Source: Tenggerimyces flavus (GTDB taxonomy: Bacteria > Actinomycetota > Actinomycetes > Propionibacteriales > Actinopolymorphaceae). Taken from it: 64,000 nucleotides of DNA. Position 1 is the first letter of the stretch; every line of letters starts with the position of its first letter. Positions 8,265-17,429 of this stretch are shown piece by piece. The DNA lies in NCBI RefSeq assembly GCF_016907715.1, contig NZ_JAFBCM010000001.1, forward strand, positions 4,278,001-4,342,000, written 5' to 3'. Position numbers and translations under genes: made by a program. Under the pieces are notes generated by a model. That model saw nothing but the letters and a program-made list of their open reading frames with translations. It was not told the origin of the DNA and did no database searches.

Positions 8265-8995
8265 TCGGCAAGTACCTTCTGCTCGAGGCGCGGCGGGCCT
8301 TCCGCAACAAGCGCTTCCTGATCTTCACGGTCGGGATGCCGGTGCTGCTGTTCCTCGTGTACGTACAGCTGTACGGCAAGAGCGGCGGCCTCGGCGGTGT
8401 CTCCACCACCGCGTACCTGATGACGAGCATGGCCGCGTTCGGTGCCATGGTCGGCGCGATGTCGGCTGGCACCCGCATCGCGGTCGAACGGCAGACCGGC
8501 TGGAACCGCCAGCTCCGGCTCACCCCGTTGACGCCGCTGGCGTACCTGCTCGGCAAGGGCGCGGTCGCGATGCTGATCGCCGCACCGGGCATCCTCATCG
8601 TCTACGCGGCCGGCGGCATCGTGTCGCACGTGCACCTGACCGCGGCGCAGTGGCTGGAGTCCGGCCTGGGTACGTGGGTCGCGATCCTGCCGTTCGCCGC
8701 GATCGGGCTGGTGATCGGGTACGTCGCGAATCCCGAGTCCGCGCAGGCGATCTTCTCGCTGTGCTTCATGGCGCTCTCGCTGTTCGGCGGGATCTGGGTG
8801 CCGGTCGAGGTGATGCCGAAAGTGATGGGGGAGATCGCTCAGGTGTTGCCGTCGTACTGGCTCGGCCTGATCGCCCGCGGCCCGTTGACCAGCCACGGGT
8901 TCGACTGGGTGGCGATCCCCGTCCTGCTCGGCTGGACCCTCGTCCTCGGCCTGATCGTGTCGCGTCGGTACCGCGTCGACACCGCCCGCGCCTAG
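8261..8995 (+). CDS. ABC-2 type transporter permease
   Basis: A 244-residue membrane protein with about six hydrophobic segments (for example FTVGMPVLLFLVYVQLY, LTSMAAFGAMVGAMSAGT-like, IFSLCFMALSLFGGIWVPVE) in the ABC-2 arrangement. It starts in the ATGA overlap with its ATPase, so the two form one exporter. The two-component genes start 13 bp after its stop, a layout known from Bacillus DesKR-type loci where an ABC-2 transporter sits next to a membrane-sensing kinase. The substrate cannot be deduced. Confidence 0.9.
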   Translation: MIGKYLLLEARRAFRNKRFLIFTVGMPVLLFLVYVQLYGKSGGLGGVSTTAYLMTSMAAFGAMVGAMSAGTRIAVERQTGWNRQLRLTPLTPLAYLLGKGAVAMLIAAPGILIVYAAGGIVSHVHLTAAQWLESGLGTWVAILPFAAIGLVIGYVANPESAQAIFSLCFMALSLFGGIWVPVEVMPKVMGEIAQVLPSYWLGLIARGPLTSHGFDWVAIPVLLGWTLVLGLIVSRRYRVDTARA

Positions 8996-9008
8996 TAACT
9001 TCTCATTG

Positions 9009-10103
9009 ATGGTTATCGCGAGCAGTCCACTCGTCCCCGGCACCAGCCGCCGGGGACGTGGGCTGATCATCGGCGGCCTGTGGCTGCTGTTCCTGGTCAG
9101 TCCCGTCACCGAGGCGCTGCACAAGCACCCCGGTCCGTGGGGCGCGGTCCTGACCGCTGCGGTGACGGTGGCGTTCGCGTTCAGCTATCTCGCCGTGCTG
9201 GGGAACGCCAGCAAGGAGGACAAGCGGCTCGGCTGGCTCGCCTTCGCCGGGATGGTCGCGATGGCCGTCGTCTTCTGCGTCGTCGCGGGCGAGGGCGGGA
9301 TGTTCACGTTCGTCTATCTGGCGGCCGGTGGCGCGATGATGTTGACGCCGTACGTCGCGCTGCTCTGGACGACGGGGCTCATCGCGGTCGCCTCGGCCAT
9401 CCCACTGGCGATCCCGAGCTGGGAGTTCGAGCCGTCGATCCCGTTCGCGGTGGGGATGAGCGCGCTGGCCTCGTTCGGCTTCATGCAGCTGCTCCGGCGC
9501 AACTGGGAGCTGGTCGCGGCGCAGGAGGAGATCGCGCGGCTCGCGGTGAACGAGGAACGCCTGCGGTTCTCCCGCGACCTGCACGACATCCTCGGGCACA
9601 GTCTCACCGTGATCACGGTGAAGGCGGAGCTGGCGGGCAAGCTCGTCTCGCGCGCTCCGGAGCAGGCCGGCGCGGAGATCGCCGACGTCGAGCGGCTCGC
9701 GCGGGAGGCGTTGGCGGACGTCCGTTCGACGGTCGCGGGCTACCGGGGAACCAGCCTGGCGGCGGAGATCACCCAGGCGCGGCGTTCGCTGGAGGCCGCG
9801 GGGATCGACGCCGTCCTTCCGCACGCGGTCGACGGGGTGACGGGACCGCAGCGGGAGTTGTTCGGCTGGATCGTCCGTGAGGGTGTGACGAACGTGGTGC
9901 GCCACAGCCACGCCCGGACCTGCACGGTGCGGATCACGCCGTCCAGCGTCGAGGTCGTGGACGACGGCTCGCTCGCGGCATCGGTCGCTGAGGGAAGTGG
10001 CCTTGCGGGGTTGAGAGAACGCGTCGTCGCGGCCGGCGGCACGCTCGTCGCCGGACCTGCTTCGGGCGGCGGCTTCCGGTTGTTCGCGGAGGTGCCGGCG
10101 TGA
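9009..10103 (+). CDS. Sensor histidine kinase (HisKA_3, DesK-like)
   Basis: This 364-residue kinase has an N-terminal membrane block of about five helices (residues 18-160), a short coiled segment, then the HisKA_3 dimerisation motif FSRDLHDILGHSLT with the likely phospho-acceptor H192. A small HATPase domain follows (GVTNVVRHSHARTC, VVDDGSLA, GLAGLRERVVAAGG). There is no extracytoplasmic sensor loop of any size, so the signal is probably sensed in or at the membrane, as in DesK. The start is ATG 9009; a TTG directly before it is also in frame. Its stop overlaps the GTG of the response regulator. Confidence 0.92.
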   Translation: MVIASSPLVPGTSRRGRGLIIGGLWLLFLVSPVTEALHKHPGPWGAVLTAAVTVAFAFSYLAVLGNASKEDKRLGWLAFAGMVAMAVVFCVVAGEGGMFTFVYLAAGGAMMLTPYVALLWTTGLIAVASAIPLAIPSWEFEPSIPFAVGMSALASFGFMQLLRRNWELVAAQEEIARLAVNEERLRFSRDLHDILGHSLTVITVKAELAGKLVSRAPEQAGAEIADVERLAREALADVRSTVAGYRGTSLAAEITQARRSLEAAGIDAVLPHAVDGVTGPQRELFGWIVREGVTNVVRHSHARTCTVRITPSSVEVVDDGSLAASVAEGSGLAGLRERVVAAGGTLVAGPASGGGFRLFAEVPA

Positions 10104-10705
10104 TCCGGATCCTGCTGGCCGACGATCAGGCCCTGGTCCGCGGAGCGCTCGCTGCCCTGCTGTCGTTGGAGAACGACCTGTCGGTGGTGGCCGAGGTCGA
10201 GCGCGGCGACGAGGTTGTCAAGGCGGCCTTGGCGGAACGTCCCGACGTCGCGTTGCTCGACGTGGAGATGCCCGGCCTGGACGGGATCGCGGCGACGCGC
10301 GAGCTGCGCCGCGCCCTGCCGTCCTGTCGGGTGCTGGTGGTGACGACGTTCGGGCGACCGGGCTACGTCCGGCGAGCGCTGGACGCCGGGGCGAGTGGGT
10401 TCGTGGTCAAGGACACCCCGGCCTCGGAGCTGGCCGACAGCATCCGCCGTGTGTACCAGGGGCTGCGCGTCGTGGATCCGTCGTTGGCGATCGAGTCGCT
10501 GGCCGCGGGCTCGTCCCCGTTGACGCCGCGGGAGCGGGACGTTCTCGAGGAGGCCAGGACCGGCGGGACCGTGGCGGACATCGCGCGGGCGCTGGTGCTG
10601 TCGGAGGGCACAGTACGCAACCACCTGTCGGCGGCGATCGGCAAGACCGGCGCCCGGACCCGGGCCGAGGCCGTCCGCATAGCGGAGTCCAACGGCTGGC
10701 TCTAG
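10100..10705 (+). CDS. LuxR/NarL-family response regulator
   Basis: A 201-residue regulator with a receiver domain (acidic DD at 8-9, phospho-acceptor D54 in LLDVEMPGLDG) and a C-terminal LuxR-type helix-turn-helix (LTPRERDVLEEARTG, TVADIARALVLSEGTVRNHL). The GTG start overlaps the kinase stop, so the two are a cognate pair. A likely target is the inverted repeat in front of the ABC genes. The last base of its TAG stop is also the first base of a MITE, so the 3' end has been remodelled by insertion. Confidence 0.93.
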   Translation: MIRILLADDQALVRGALAALLSLENDLSVVAEVERGDEVVKAALAERPDVALLDVEMPGLDGIAATRELRRALPSCRVLVVTTFGRPGYVRRALDAGASGFVVKDTPASELADSIRRVYQGLRVVDPSLAIESLAAGSSPLTPRERDVLEEARTGGTVADIARALVLSEGTVRNHLSAAIGKTGARTRAEAVRIAESNGWL

Positions 10706-10881
10706 GCCGTGTCTGCCAAAGATCGCCTGGCGCGCGACACCCCACATCCCGCCTGGCCGCGGTGCACCTCGTCACCCATATAACCAATATGAGTTCCTCC
10801 TGCACCACGCCCAGCCGGGCGCGGGGCGCCGCGCGCCATCGCGCTACGCGCGATGACCGGCGCTATTTGCCAGACACGGCC
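10705..10881 (+). mobile_element. MITE-like element, copy 1
   Basis: A 177-bp element with terminal inverted repeats ggccgtgtctgccaaa and tttgccagacacggcc (one mismatch). It is homologous to the inverted copy at 35623-35800, sharing long internal blocks such as atcgcctggcgcgcgacacc and tcctcctgcaccacgcccag. It contains no transposase. A TA precedes it (part of the response regulator's stop codon); on the right the matching TA is lost. The ends resemble those I recall for actinobacterial IS5-family (IS427-like) elements, which is an inference. Confidence 0.8.
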
Positions 10882-10955
10882 TCGCATTCCACCGCGAGCC
10901 GGCGGGCGTTCCGCGACACTGAGGGCGCCGGGTGGGAGTCCGCTGGGGAGTAGCC

Positions 10956-11396
10956 ATGGCGAGGGCAACGCATCTGACGGAGATCGACCGTGCTCCGGCG
11001 GAGGTGTTCGCGGTGGCCGCGGATCCGGAGAACCAGCCGCGCTGGGACGAGGCGGCCATGGTCGGCGTCGAGAAGCTCTCCGCCGGTCCGCTGGCGCGGG
11101 GCTCGCGCTACCGCGGCACCTGGAGGCGGTTCGGCGTGATCGACTACATCGTCGCCGAGTACGACCCGCCGCGCCGCTTCCAGCACGACGCCGCGACGAG
11201 CGTGGGCCGCGTGGTCCACACGTTCATGTTCGAACCCGCCGGCGACCACACCAGGCTCACCCAGGAGATCACGGTCGTCGAGCCGAATCTCGTCGGTCTG
11301 CTGATGAGCCCGTTCACGCCGGCGATCATGCGCCGGCGGTTGAGCGAGCTCGGCGACGAGCTCAAGGCGTACGTCGAGAACGCTCAGCCCGCGTAG
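10956..11396 (+). CDS. SRPBCC (polyketide cyclase/dehydrase-like) protein
   Basis: A 146-residue single-domain protein of the START/SRPBCC fold: ATHLTEIDRAPAEVFAVAAD at the start, a central DYIVAEYDPPRRFQ strand pair and a long C-terminal helix ending RRRLSELGDELKAYVE. Members bind small hydrophobic ligands, and most are uncharacterised. The ATG at 10956 has a ggggag ribosome site just upstream. Its 3' end overlaps the convergent CocE hydrolase by 13 bp. Confidence 0.82.
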   Translation: MARATHLTEIDRAPAEVFAVAADPENQPRWDEAAMVGVEKLSAGPLARGSRYRGTWRRFGVIDYIVAEYDPPRRFQHDAATSVGRVVHTFMFEPAGDHTRLTQEITVVEPNLVGLLMSPFTPAIMRRRLSELGDELKAYVENAQPA

Positions 11397-12970
11397 ACCG
11401 GCAGCTCCACGCGCGACTCGGTCCGCCCGCCGTGGTGGACGGTCTGCGTGCCGGCGGGGCTGAGGCCGAAGCGCGGGTAGTTCGACGAGGCGACCTCGAT
11501 CCGGACCCGGTGCCCCGCGAGGAACGTCAGGGCCGTCGAGCCAACCTCGATCGTGACCTCCGACGGCGTGCCGGGCGTCGAGGACACGTGCTGGATCGAG
11601 TCCACGACGAGCATCGCGCGACCGTCGGGGTGGACGTCGACGAGCTTCACCGTCACGTCGGCCTCGTCCGCGGTCGAGGCGAACGTGAGGTGCGCGCGCA
11701 CCGCGCCCATCACGGTGAGGTCGGACGCCAGGACGTCGCTCGTGTAGACGAGCAGGTCGGCACGTTCCTCGACCTCGCGCTGGTCCCGCGGCCCGGGCTC
11801 GGGCAGCACGGGGTGCAGCGTCCGCCCGCCGCTGGTGGGCACCGGCGAGGCGGGGTCGTGCACGTACGAGTCCGCGCCGCCCTCGCCGGGCCCGTCGAAG
11901 CTGAGCGCGCCGTCGGCACCGAGATGCAGCGCGGTGGAGGTCGCGGCCGGTGGCCAGGAGGGCAGGTCGATCCACTCGTTCCGGCCCATCACGTACACCC
12001 GCGCGCCGCTCGGCACGGGCTGCCCGGCGACGGCGGCCATCAGGAAGCGCACCTGCTCCTCGACCAACCCGCTCACGATCCCGTCGGCGGCGACGCCGAA
12101 GTCGAGCTCGCCGGTGAGCCGCCGGAGCATCGTCGCGTGTGCCCACGGTCCGACCACGAGCCGCTGCGACGCACGGACCGCTTCGGGCTTCGAGGGCGCG
12201 GTCATCGCCTGGTACGCGCGGAGGTTGCCCTCGCAGAAGATGTCGTGCCAGCCGGCGAGGTGGTAGCCGGCGACGTTCACCGAGTCGATCACCTTGGAGA
12301 CGTCCTGCCCGGACCAGAACCCGTCGTCGTCGGCGTGCGTCAGCCAGCGCAGACCGAGCGGGGTCGCCTGGGTGAGGACGGACTCGTCGATGGGCTGGCC
12401 GACCATCGCGGGCCACGCGTCGAGCTCGGCGGTCGCGGCCTTGACGATGTCCGCGTCGAGCCTCGATCCCGCCGAGGTCACGCCGAGCGCCCACGAGGTG
12501 TAGAGGCCGAGCTGGGCGACACCGTTCTCGTACGTCACGTCGTCGCGGATGCTCGGGCCGATGACCGCCGGCGAGATCGCCTTGAGCCCGCGCGGGCTGT
12601 CGGCCGCGGCGAGCCACTGGGTGCCGCCCATGTACGAGCCGCCGGTCATCGCGACCGAACCGTTCGACCACGGCTGGTCCGCGCACCACTCGACGGTGTG
12701 GAAGCCGTCGGCCCGCTCGTTCGCGAACGGGACGAAGTCGCCGGTCGAGTCCCACCGGCCGCGAACGTCCTGGGTGACGACGGCCCAGCCGATCCGCGCG
12801 AGGCCGATCGCGTCGTACATCCCGCGCACGGCGGCGCGGCTGTACGGCGTGCGGATGAGCAGAACGGGATGGCGCTCGCCATCGTCGGCGACCGTCACAT
12901 CGGTCGCGAGCTCCACGCCGTCCGGCGTGGTGACAACGGTGTCGTTGACGACGATCTTCGGCGCGGTCAT
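11384..12970 (-). CDS. CocE/NonD family hydrolase
   Basis: A 528-residue serine hydrolase of the X-Pro dipeptidyl-peptidase (S15)/CocE family. The nucleophile elbow is GGSYMGGTQ (S112), a likely acid is in HADDDGFWSGQD, and the histidine is in VGPWAHATM. A C-terminal jelly-roll domain follows (EVEERADLLVYTSDVLASDL, VTIEVGSTALTFLAGHRVR). Family members cleave esters or amides, including cocaine esterase and aminopeptidases; the substrate here is unknown. No signal peptide is present. It starts 9 bp after the stop of the FMN oxidase gene, so they are co-transcribed. Confidence 0.9.
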   Translation of the reverse strand: MTAPKIVVNDTVVTTPDGVELATDVTVADDGERHPVLLIRTPYSRAAVRGMYDAIGLARIGWAVVTQDVRGRWDSTGDFVPFANERADGFHTVEWCADQPWSNGSVAMTGGSYMGGTQWLAAADSPRGLKAISPAVIGPSIRDDVTYENGVAQLGLYTSWALGVTSAGSRLDADIVKAATAELDAWPAMVGQPIDESVLTQATPLGLRWLTHADDDGFWSGQDVSKVIDSVNVAGYHLAGWHDIFCEGNLRAYQAMTAPSKPEAVRASQRLVVGPWAHATMLRRLTGELDFGVAADGIVSGLVEEQVRFLMAAVAGQPVPSGARVYVMGRNEWIDLPSWPPAATSTALHLGADGALSFDGPGEGGADSYVHDPASPVPTSGGRTLHPVLPEPGPRDQREVEERADLLVYTSDVLASDLTVMGAVRAHLTFASTADEADVTVKLVDVHPDGRAMLVVDSIQHVSSTPGTPSEVTIEVGSTALTFLAGHRVRIEVASSNYPRFGLSPAGTQTVHHGGRTESRVELPVYAG

Positions 12971-12979
12971 GCTGCGACC

Positions 12980-13996
12980 CTACGACCTGGTGACGAGGTC
13001 CGGACCGATCTCGTCGATGCTGGTGCAGCCGGTTAAGGCCATCGTCTCCTCGACGTCCTCGCGGAAGCCGTTCAGCAGGTCGCGGACGCCGTCGGCGCCG
13101 CCGACCGCGAGGGCCCAGACGACCGGTCTGCCGACGAACGCGGCGCGCGCACCGAGGGCGAGCGCTCTCACGACGTCGCGGCCGGTACGGATGCCGCCGT
13201 CCACGTACACCTCTTCGTCTATGGCCTCGACGACCTCGGAGAGGGCGATCGCGCTGGGGATGGCGCCGTCGAGCTGTCTGCCGCCGTGGTTCGACACCCA
13301 GACGGCCTGCGCGCCGGCATCGATGCAGGCGCGGGCGTCGTCGCCGCGCAGGATGCCCTTGACAACGACGGGGACGCCGCCGGACAGGCCGGCGAGCCAC
13401 TGGATGTCCTCGAGCGTGACGTCGGGCGCTTGCCAGACGCCGAGGTCGTCGCGGGTCGCGAGCTCGGGGATGATCGGCGAACCGACGCTGGTGTCGAACT
13501 CGTACGACCTGGCCTTGCGCGCGACGTGCGGGGTGTGGACGGTGAGGACGACCGCTTGGGCGCCGGCCGCGGCGGCGCGGCGGACGATCTCGGCGGTCAG
13601 GTCGCGGTCGCGGAGAACGTACGCCTGCAGCCACCACGGCCCGGCGACGGCGCTGACCTCCTCGAGCGACGAGGTGGAGCGGCTGGAGAGAACGAGCAGC
13701 GAGCCTGTCTCGTTCGCCGCCTTCGCCGTCGCTGTCTCGCCGTCGGGGTGGACGATGCGCTGGAAGCCGGTGGGGGCGACGTGCACGGGTCCGCTGACCT
13801 TCGTGCCGAGCAGCGTCGTCGAGGTGTCGACAGCGGTGACGTCGCGCGGGAGCCGCGGGCGGAGGTAGTACTGCTGCCAGGCGGGCGCGGCCGCGGTCAG
13901 CGTCTCCTCGACGCCCGCGCCGGTGGCCACGTACTGGAAGACGCCCTCCGGCAGGATCGCGCGGGCCTCCTCGACGAGATCGAGATGGGAGATCAC
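12980..13996 (-). CDS. FMN-dependent alpha-hydroxy-acid oxidising protein
   Basis: A TIM-barrel flavoenzyme of the glycolate oxidase/lactate monooxygenase family, which oxidises 2-hydroxy acids to 2-oxo acids. Visible motifs are GVFQYVATGAGVEETL, the FMN/active-site lysine in PVVVKGILRGDDA, the catalytic His-Gly-Gly in WVSNHGGRQLDGA, and the phosphate-binding VDGGIRTGRDVVRALALGA with FVGRPVVWAL. The GTG at 13996 fits the family N-terminus (VISHLDLVEEARAILP); the frame is open back to a GTG at 14050, which would add 18 residues and cannot be excluded. It lies directly upstream of the CocE hydrolase. Confidence 0.88.
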   Translation of the reverse strand: MISHLDLVEEARAILPEGVFQYVATGAGVEETLTAAAPAWQQYYLRPRLPRDVTAVDTSTTLLGTKVSGPVHVAPTGFQRIVHPDGETATAKAANETGSLLVLSSRSTSSLEEVSAVAGPWWLQAYVLRDRDLTAEIVRRAAAAGAQAVVLTVHTPHVARKARSYEFDTSVGSPIIPELATRDDLGVWQAPDVTLEDIQWLAGLSGGVPVVVKGILRGDDARACIDAGAQAVWVSNHGGRQLDGAIPSAIALSEVVEAIDEEVYVDGGIRTGRDVVRALALGARAAFVGRPVVWALAVGGADGVRDLLNGFREDVEETMALTGCTSIDEIGPDLVTRS

Positions 13997-14068
13997 GTCC
14001 CGCAGTCTGCCCCGGCTCGAGCCCCGGCCGCACGCGAGTTCGTGCACCACCGTTCGGCGCCAACCCTC

Positions 14069-14144
14069 GTGATCATGAACGTGATCATGAAGGTAAACCC
14101 GGCGTATACGACCAGTTCGGCTTCATGATCACGTTCATGATCAC
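14069..14144. repeat. 76-nt hairpin repeat, family A copy 1
   Basis: Two perfect 23-bp inverted arms (14069-14091 and 14122-14144), rich in gatcatgaacgtgatcatg, enclose a 30-nt loop containing gtatacgaccagttcgg. The same structure recurs at 21339-21414 and, inverted, at 51078-51153. It lies between two minus-strand genes. Confidence 0.85.
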
Positions 14145-14178
14145 GGGCGATCCGCGGGCTGCGCGGTCAGGGGGAGGG

Positions 14179-17100
14179 CTAGCCGGAGGGGTAGATCGCG
14201 ATGTCGTCGACGAAGATCCAGTCCTGCAGGGAGCCGACCGAGAACTTCTCCATTTCCACCCGCACGAACCGGGCCGTCACCGCCCCGGTCGGCAGGTGGT
14301 ACCACTGCGAGCCCGACGACACGTCCGCCGAGGCTCGCAGGGTCAACGCACCCAGCGAGTCGCCGGTCAGGACGCGCACCGTGTCCGGGAAGTACTTCGC
14401 GGACAGGTCGAAGTTCTCCCGCACCGACACCAGCTCGAACCTCTTCGACGCGCCCAGGTCGAGGTCGACCTTCACCACGCCGGTCGTGCCCACCGGGATG
14501 TTCACGCCCCACCCGATCGCGTCCTGGTGGTGCCCCGCGATCACCCCGTCGGTCGACTCGCGCCCACCGTTCAGCGTGTCCTGGTAGGCGCCGCTCGGCG
14601 CGGGCGTCTTCGCGTACGACACCCCAGCGGCGAGGTTCGACGCGACCGAACGCAGGCTCTGGTAGATCTCGATCTCGTCCACGAACAGGGCCGACGCGTT
14701 GCCGCCGTACGTCTTGGTGAACGTCACCCGCACCCATCGCGCGGACGTTGGCGGGAACTCGAAGTCGTACCAGAGCCCCGACCGGTCGTTCGTCCGCGGC
14801 AGCCAGCCCTTCTGCGTGAACGTCGAGCCGTCCGTACTCGTCGAGACCACCACCGTGTCCGGCCGGTACGCCGGGTACTCCTCGTACGCGTGCACCCGAG
14901 CGCTGTCCACCGTCTGCGCAGAACCGAGGTCGAACGTCACCGACACCGGCGAGCTGCGGTACCCGTACTGCCGCTTGTCGCCCCAGTCGTCCGCCAGCAA
15001 CCCGTCCGACGACTCGAAGCCGCTGTCGAGATGGTCCGACACCGGCGCCGGTTTGCTGTAGTCCCGTCCGCCGGCCAGGTTCACCTTCGCCAGCGCGAAG
15101 CCCGCGACCTCGAACGAGCTCAGCCCGTACGCGGCGCCCGCCGCGCCCACTTCCAGCCGCAGGTACCGCGCCTTCCCGTTGACCCCGACGAAGTCGTCGC
15201 CCCCGCCGCCCGACGACGTGGAGAACGCGTCCGTCCAGCGCACGCCGTCGTACGAGATCTGCAGCTTGTACGACGAAGCGCCGGCCCCGGCCCAAGCCAG
15301 CCGCACCCCGTCAAGCTGGACTTGACGACCGAGATCCACCTGCAGCCACTGCGCGCCAGTCGACGAGGGCTGCCACGCGGTCGAAGCAGAACCGTCGAAC
15401 GCCTTCGAAGCCTCCGACCCCGCCACGGCACTGGACGCTGAAGCGGACCGACCCAGCGCCAGGTCCGAAGCGACCACCGGCCGCCCACCCGCCGCGTCCA
15501 GCATCAGCCGCCGGATCCGTGCCTGATACCCGGTGTCCGGCGAGTACTTCTCACCCGACTGCACCAGCGCGTAAGCCAGATCGTGCGCCAGCCCCGGATT
15601 GGTACGCCCCAGCAGAGCCAAAGCCTCGTAGTCCTCGATCCCGTCCCGCAACGACTCCCATCGGATCGACGACTCGATCGTGTTGTTCGGCTTGTCCGGC
15701 CACACGATGTAGTGGTCGCCCTTGACCTCGTCCTGCGCCAACGGAGCCAGCCAGCCCGACATCGAATAGTGCAGGTAGCCGTTCAGCCCGCGCGAGTACG
15801 CGTACCAGATCGTCATCCGCTGATGCCATTGCGGTTGGTCGATGAAGCGGTTGAGGTAGTTCCCGACCGGGATGTTGCAGTTGTAGATCCACACGTCCTT
15901 GCCGTCCTGGCGCAGCTGGTCGTAGTGCGCGGCGTTCGGGCCGTAGTTCAGCAGGTTCGGCACGACCACGTCGACGAGCGGCGACAGCCGCGTCGCCCAT
16001 GGCTCGGCGAACATCGCGTCGCCAACCTTCACGCTCGGCCAGTTCTGCTTCACCCGGCCGAGGATGTGCCGGTACGCCGTCTCCTCCGCGTCGGAGTGTG
16101 GCTCGTCGCCGATGTGCATCCAGAACAGGTCGTCCCAGCCCTTCGCCTCCAGATGCCCACGCAACGAGGTGACGAACTGGTCGATGTAGCTGTCCGCCTC
16201 CGCGGTGTTCCACGGCGCGTAGTCGCGGAACTGGGTACCGTTCGCCCGCCGGTTGATCAGCTCGACCTCGCGGACGCCGTCCTGGTGGTTGACGCGGTAG
16301 TTGTACGTGTCCGCCGCGACCCAGAAGCCCTCGATCCGCTTCACCGCATCGCGATCGAGGAAGAACTGCACGACCTCGTCGAACCGCGACCAGTTGAACG
16401 TGTAGGTCCCGTTGGCGTTCCGCGTCGAACCGGCGTCCATCAGCTGCCCGACGAGCGGGATCGTGAGCTGGTTGTGCCGGTGCCGCTTCATCTGCTCGAC
16501 GACGTTCTCCATCAGCTCCCACCACTTCGGCGAGAACCGGGTGAGCCCGTACGACGCCGCCATGTTGTCGCCGCCCGGATCCCAGGACAGCTCGCCGTTG
16601 AACGTGTTCCACAGCGAGTTGTCGAACGTCCCGTCCTTGGAGTCCGGCAGCTCCACCGCGCGGACGTCGACCGAGACCGGCACCGCGAGATCGCCGCGGC
16701 TGGTCCGGACCGTGGCTGTCCCGGTGTAGATGCCGGCGGCAGTGCCCTTCGGTACATAGAGATTCACCCAGATCGACTGCGTGGTCCGGGCTGGGACGTC
16801 GTACGCGAGCGCGTTGGACAGGTTGTCGGGGAACTCGCCCGGCGCGGTCCGGGTCACCGGGTAGACGGGCTGCTTGCTGCAGCAGCTGTCGAACATCGAG
16901 TTCGCGTTCAAGGTCTGGTACGTGACGAACTTGTACTCGAGGTTGCTCGCCGCGATCGAGCCGCCGCTGGACCGGGCCAGGGCGGAGAAGGTGACTCCGT
17001 CGACTCGGAACGCCACCGCCGAACGGACGACGATCTGCGCGCCCTCCCATTCGTTCGTCGCGGTGTCCAGTCCGATCGACCGGCCCGACTCCCTCGTTGG

Positions 17101-17241
17101 GAGGGTGTCCTTGAAGACGTTCGTCGAGGACGGCTCGGTCCAATAGTCGGTGGGCTGCCCGATGGCCGCCTGAGTCGGTCCGCTGGGGACGATCACGGCG
17201 AGGGCCGAGGCGAGCAGCGACAGAACCAACGCGCGACGCAT
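14179..17241 (-). CDS. Secreted DUF4091 (glycosidase-like) protein with three discoidin-type domains
   Basis: This 1020-residue protein starts at the ATG preceded by gaaggag and has a Sec signal peptide (RRALVLSLLASALAVIV, cleavage near TQA-A). A beta-sandwich and a barrel-like DUF4091 region follow; diagnostic are FWMHIGDEPHSDAEE, GYLHYSMSGWLAP and SIRWESLRDGIEDYEALALL. DUF4091 proteins resemble GH123-type N-acetylhexosaminidases. The C-terminal part holds three F5/8 type C (CBM32-like) modules beginning around NLALGRSASASS-like, NLAGGRDYSKPAP and NLAAGVSYAKTPAP. It is probably an extracellular enzyme acting on an amino-sugar polymer or glycoconjugate. It is monocistronic, divergent from fabG. 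Confidence 0.83.
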   Translation of the reverse strand: MRRALVLSLLASALAVIVPSGPTQAAIGQPTDYWTEPSSTNVFKDTLPTRESGRSIGLDTATNEWEGAQIVVRSAVAFRVDGVTFSALARSSGGSIAASNLEYKFVTYQTLNANSMFDSCCSKQPVYPVTRTAPGEFPDNLSNALAYDVPARTTQSIWVNLYVPKGTAAGIYTGTATVRTSRGDLAVPVSVDVRAVELPDSKDGTFDNSLWNTFNGELSWDPGGDNMAASYGLTRFSPKWWELMENVVEQMKRHRHNQLTIPLVGQLMDAGSTRNANGTYTFNWSRFDEVVQFFLDRDAVKRIEGFWVAADTYNYRVNHQDGVREVELINRRANGTQFRDYAPWNTAEADSYIDQFVTSLRGHLEAKGWDDLFWMHIGDEPHSDAEETAYRHILGRVKQNWPSVKVGDAMFAEPWATRLSPLVDVVVPNLLNYGPNAAHYDQLRQDGKDVWIYNCNIPVGNYLNRFIDQPQWHQRMTIWYAYSRGLNGYLHYSMSGWLAPLAQDEVKGDHYIVWPDKPNNTIESSIRWESLRDGIEDYEALALLGRTNPGLAHDLAYALVQSGEKYSPDTGYQARIRRLMLDAAGGRPVVASDLALGRSASASSAVAGSEASKAFDGSASTAWQPSSTGAQWLQVDLGRQVQLDGVRLAWAGAGASSYKLQISYDGVRWTDAFSTSSGGGGDDFVGVNGKARYLRLEVGAAGAAYGLSSFEVAGFALAKVNLAGGRDYSKPAPVSDHLDSGFESSDGLLADDWGDKRQYGYRSSPVSVTFDLGSAQTVDSARVHAYEEYPAYRPDTVVVSTSTDGSTFTQKGWLPRTNDRSGLWYDFEFPPTSARWVRVTFTKTYGGNASALFVDEIEIYQSLRSVASNLAAGVSYAKTPAPSGAYQDTLNGGRESTDGVIAGHHQDAIGWGVNIPVGTTGVVKVDLDLGASKRFELVSVRENFDLSAKYFPDTVRVLTGDSLGALTLRASADVSSGSQWYHLPTGAVTARFVRVEMEKFSVGSLQDWIFVDDIAIYPSG

Positions 17242-17429
17242 GGCGGCTCCTTCACAGGGCGGCGGGGGCACCACTATGTCCACCGGGGCGCCTGGGAGCC
17301 CAGAAAGTCGGGTAGACCAGTTGGCCGGTTCCTCTAGGGGGCGCGCCGGAAGATTGTCACCGGGGCGGGGCGCTCTGACCAGGCGCGATTGGTAGCGTCG
17401 CAGGCTGAACCGACAGTGAGGGAGGGTTC

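Noticed and set aside
10863-14063. A 1066-codon open frame on the minus strand
   Set aside because: It is an antisense or shifted shadow of the SRPBCC, CocE and FMN-oxidase genes; its translation is Arg/Ala/Pro-rich without family motifs, which is typical of high-GC off-frames.
14085-14144. A short peptide frame across the family A hairpin, with a related peptide read from copy 3
   Set aside because: The similarity comes from the repeat itself. The frame is not kept in copy 2 and has no ribosome site.
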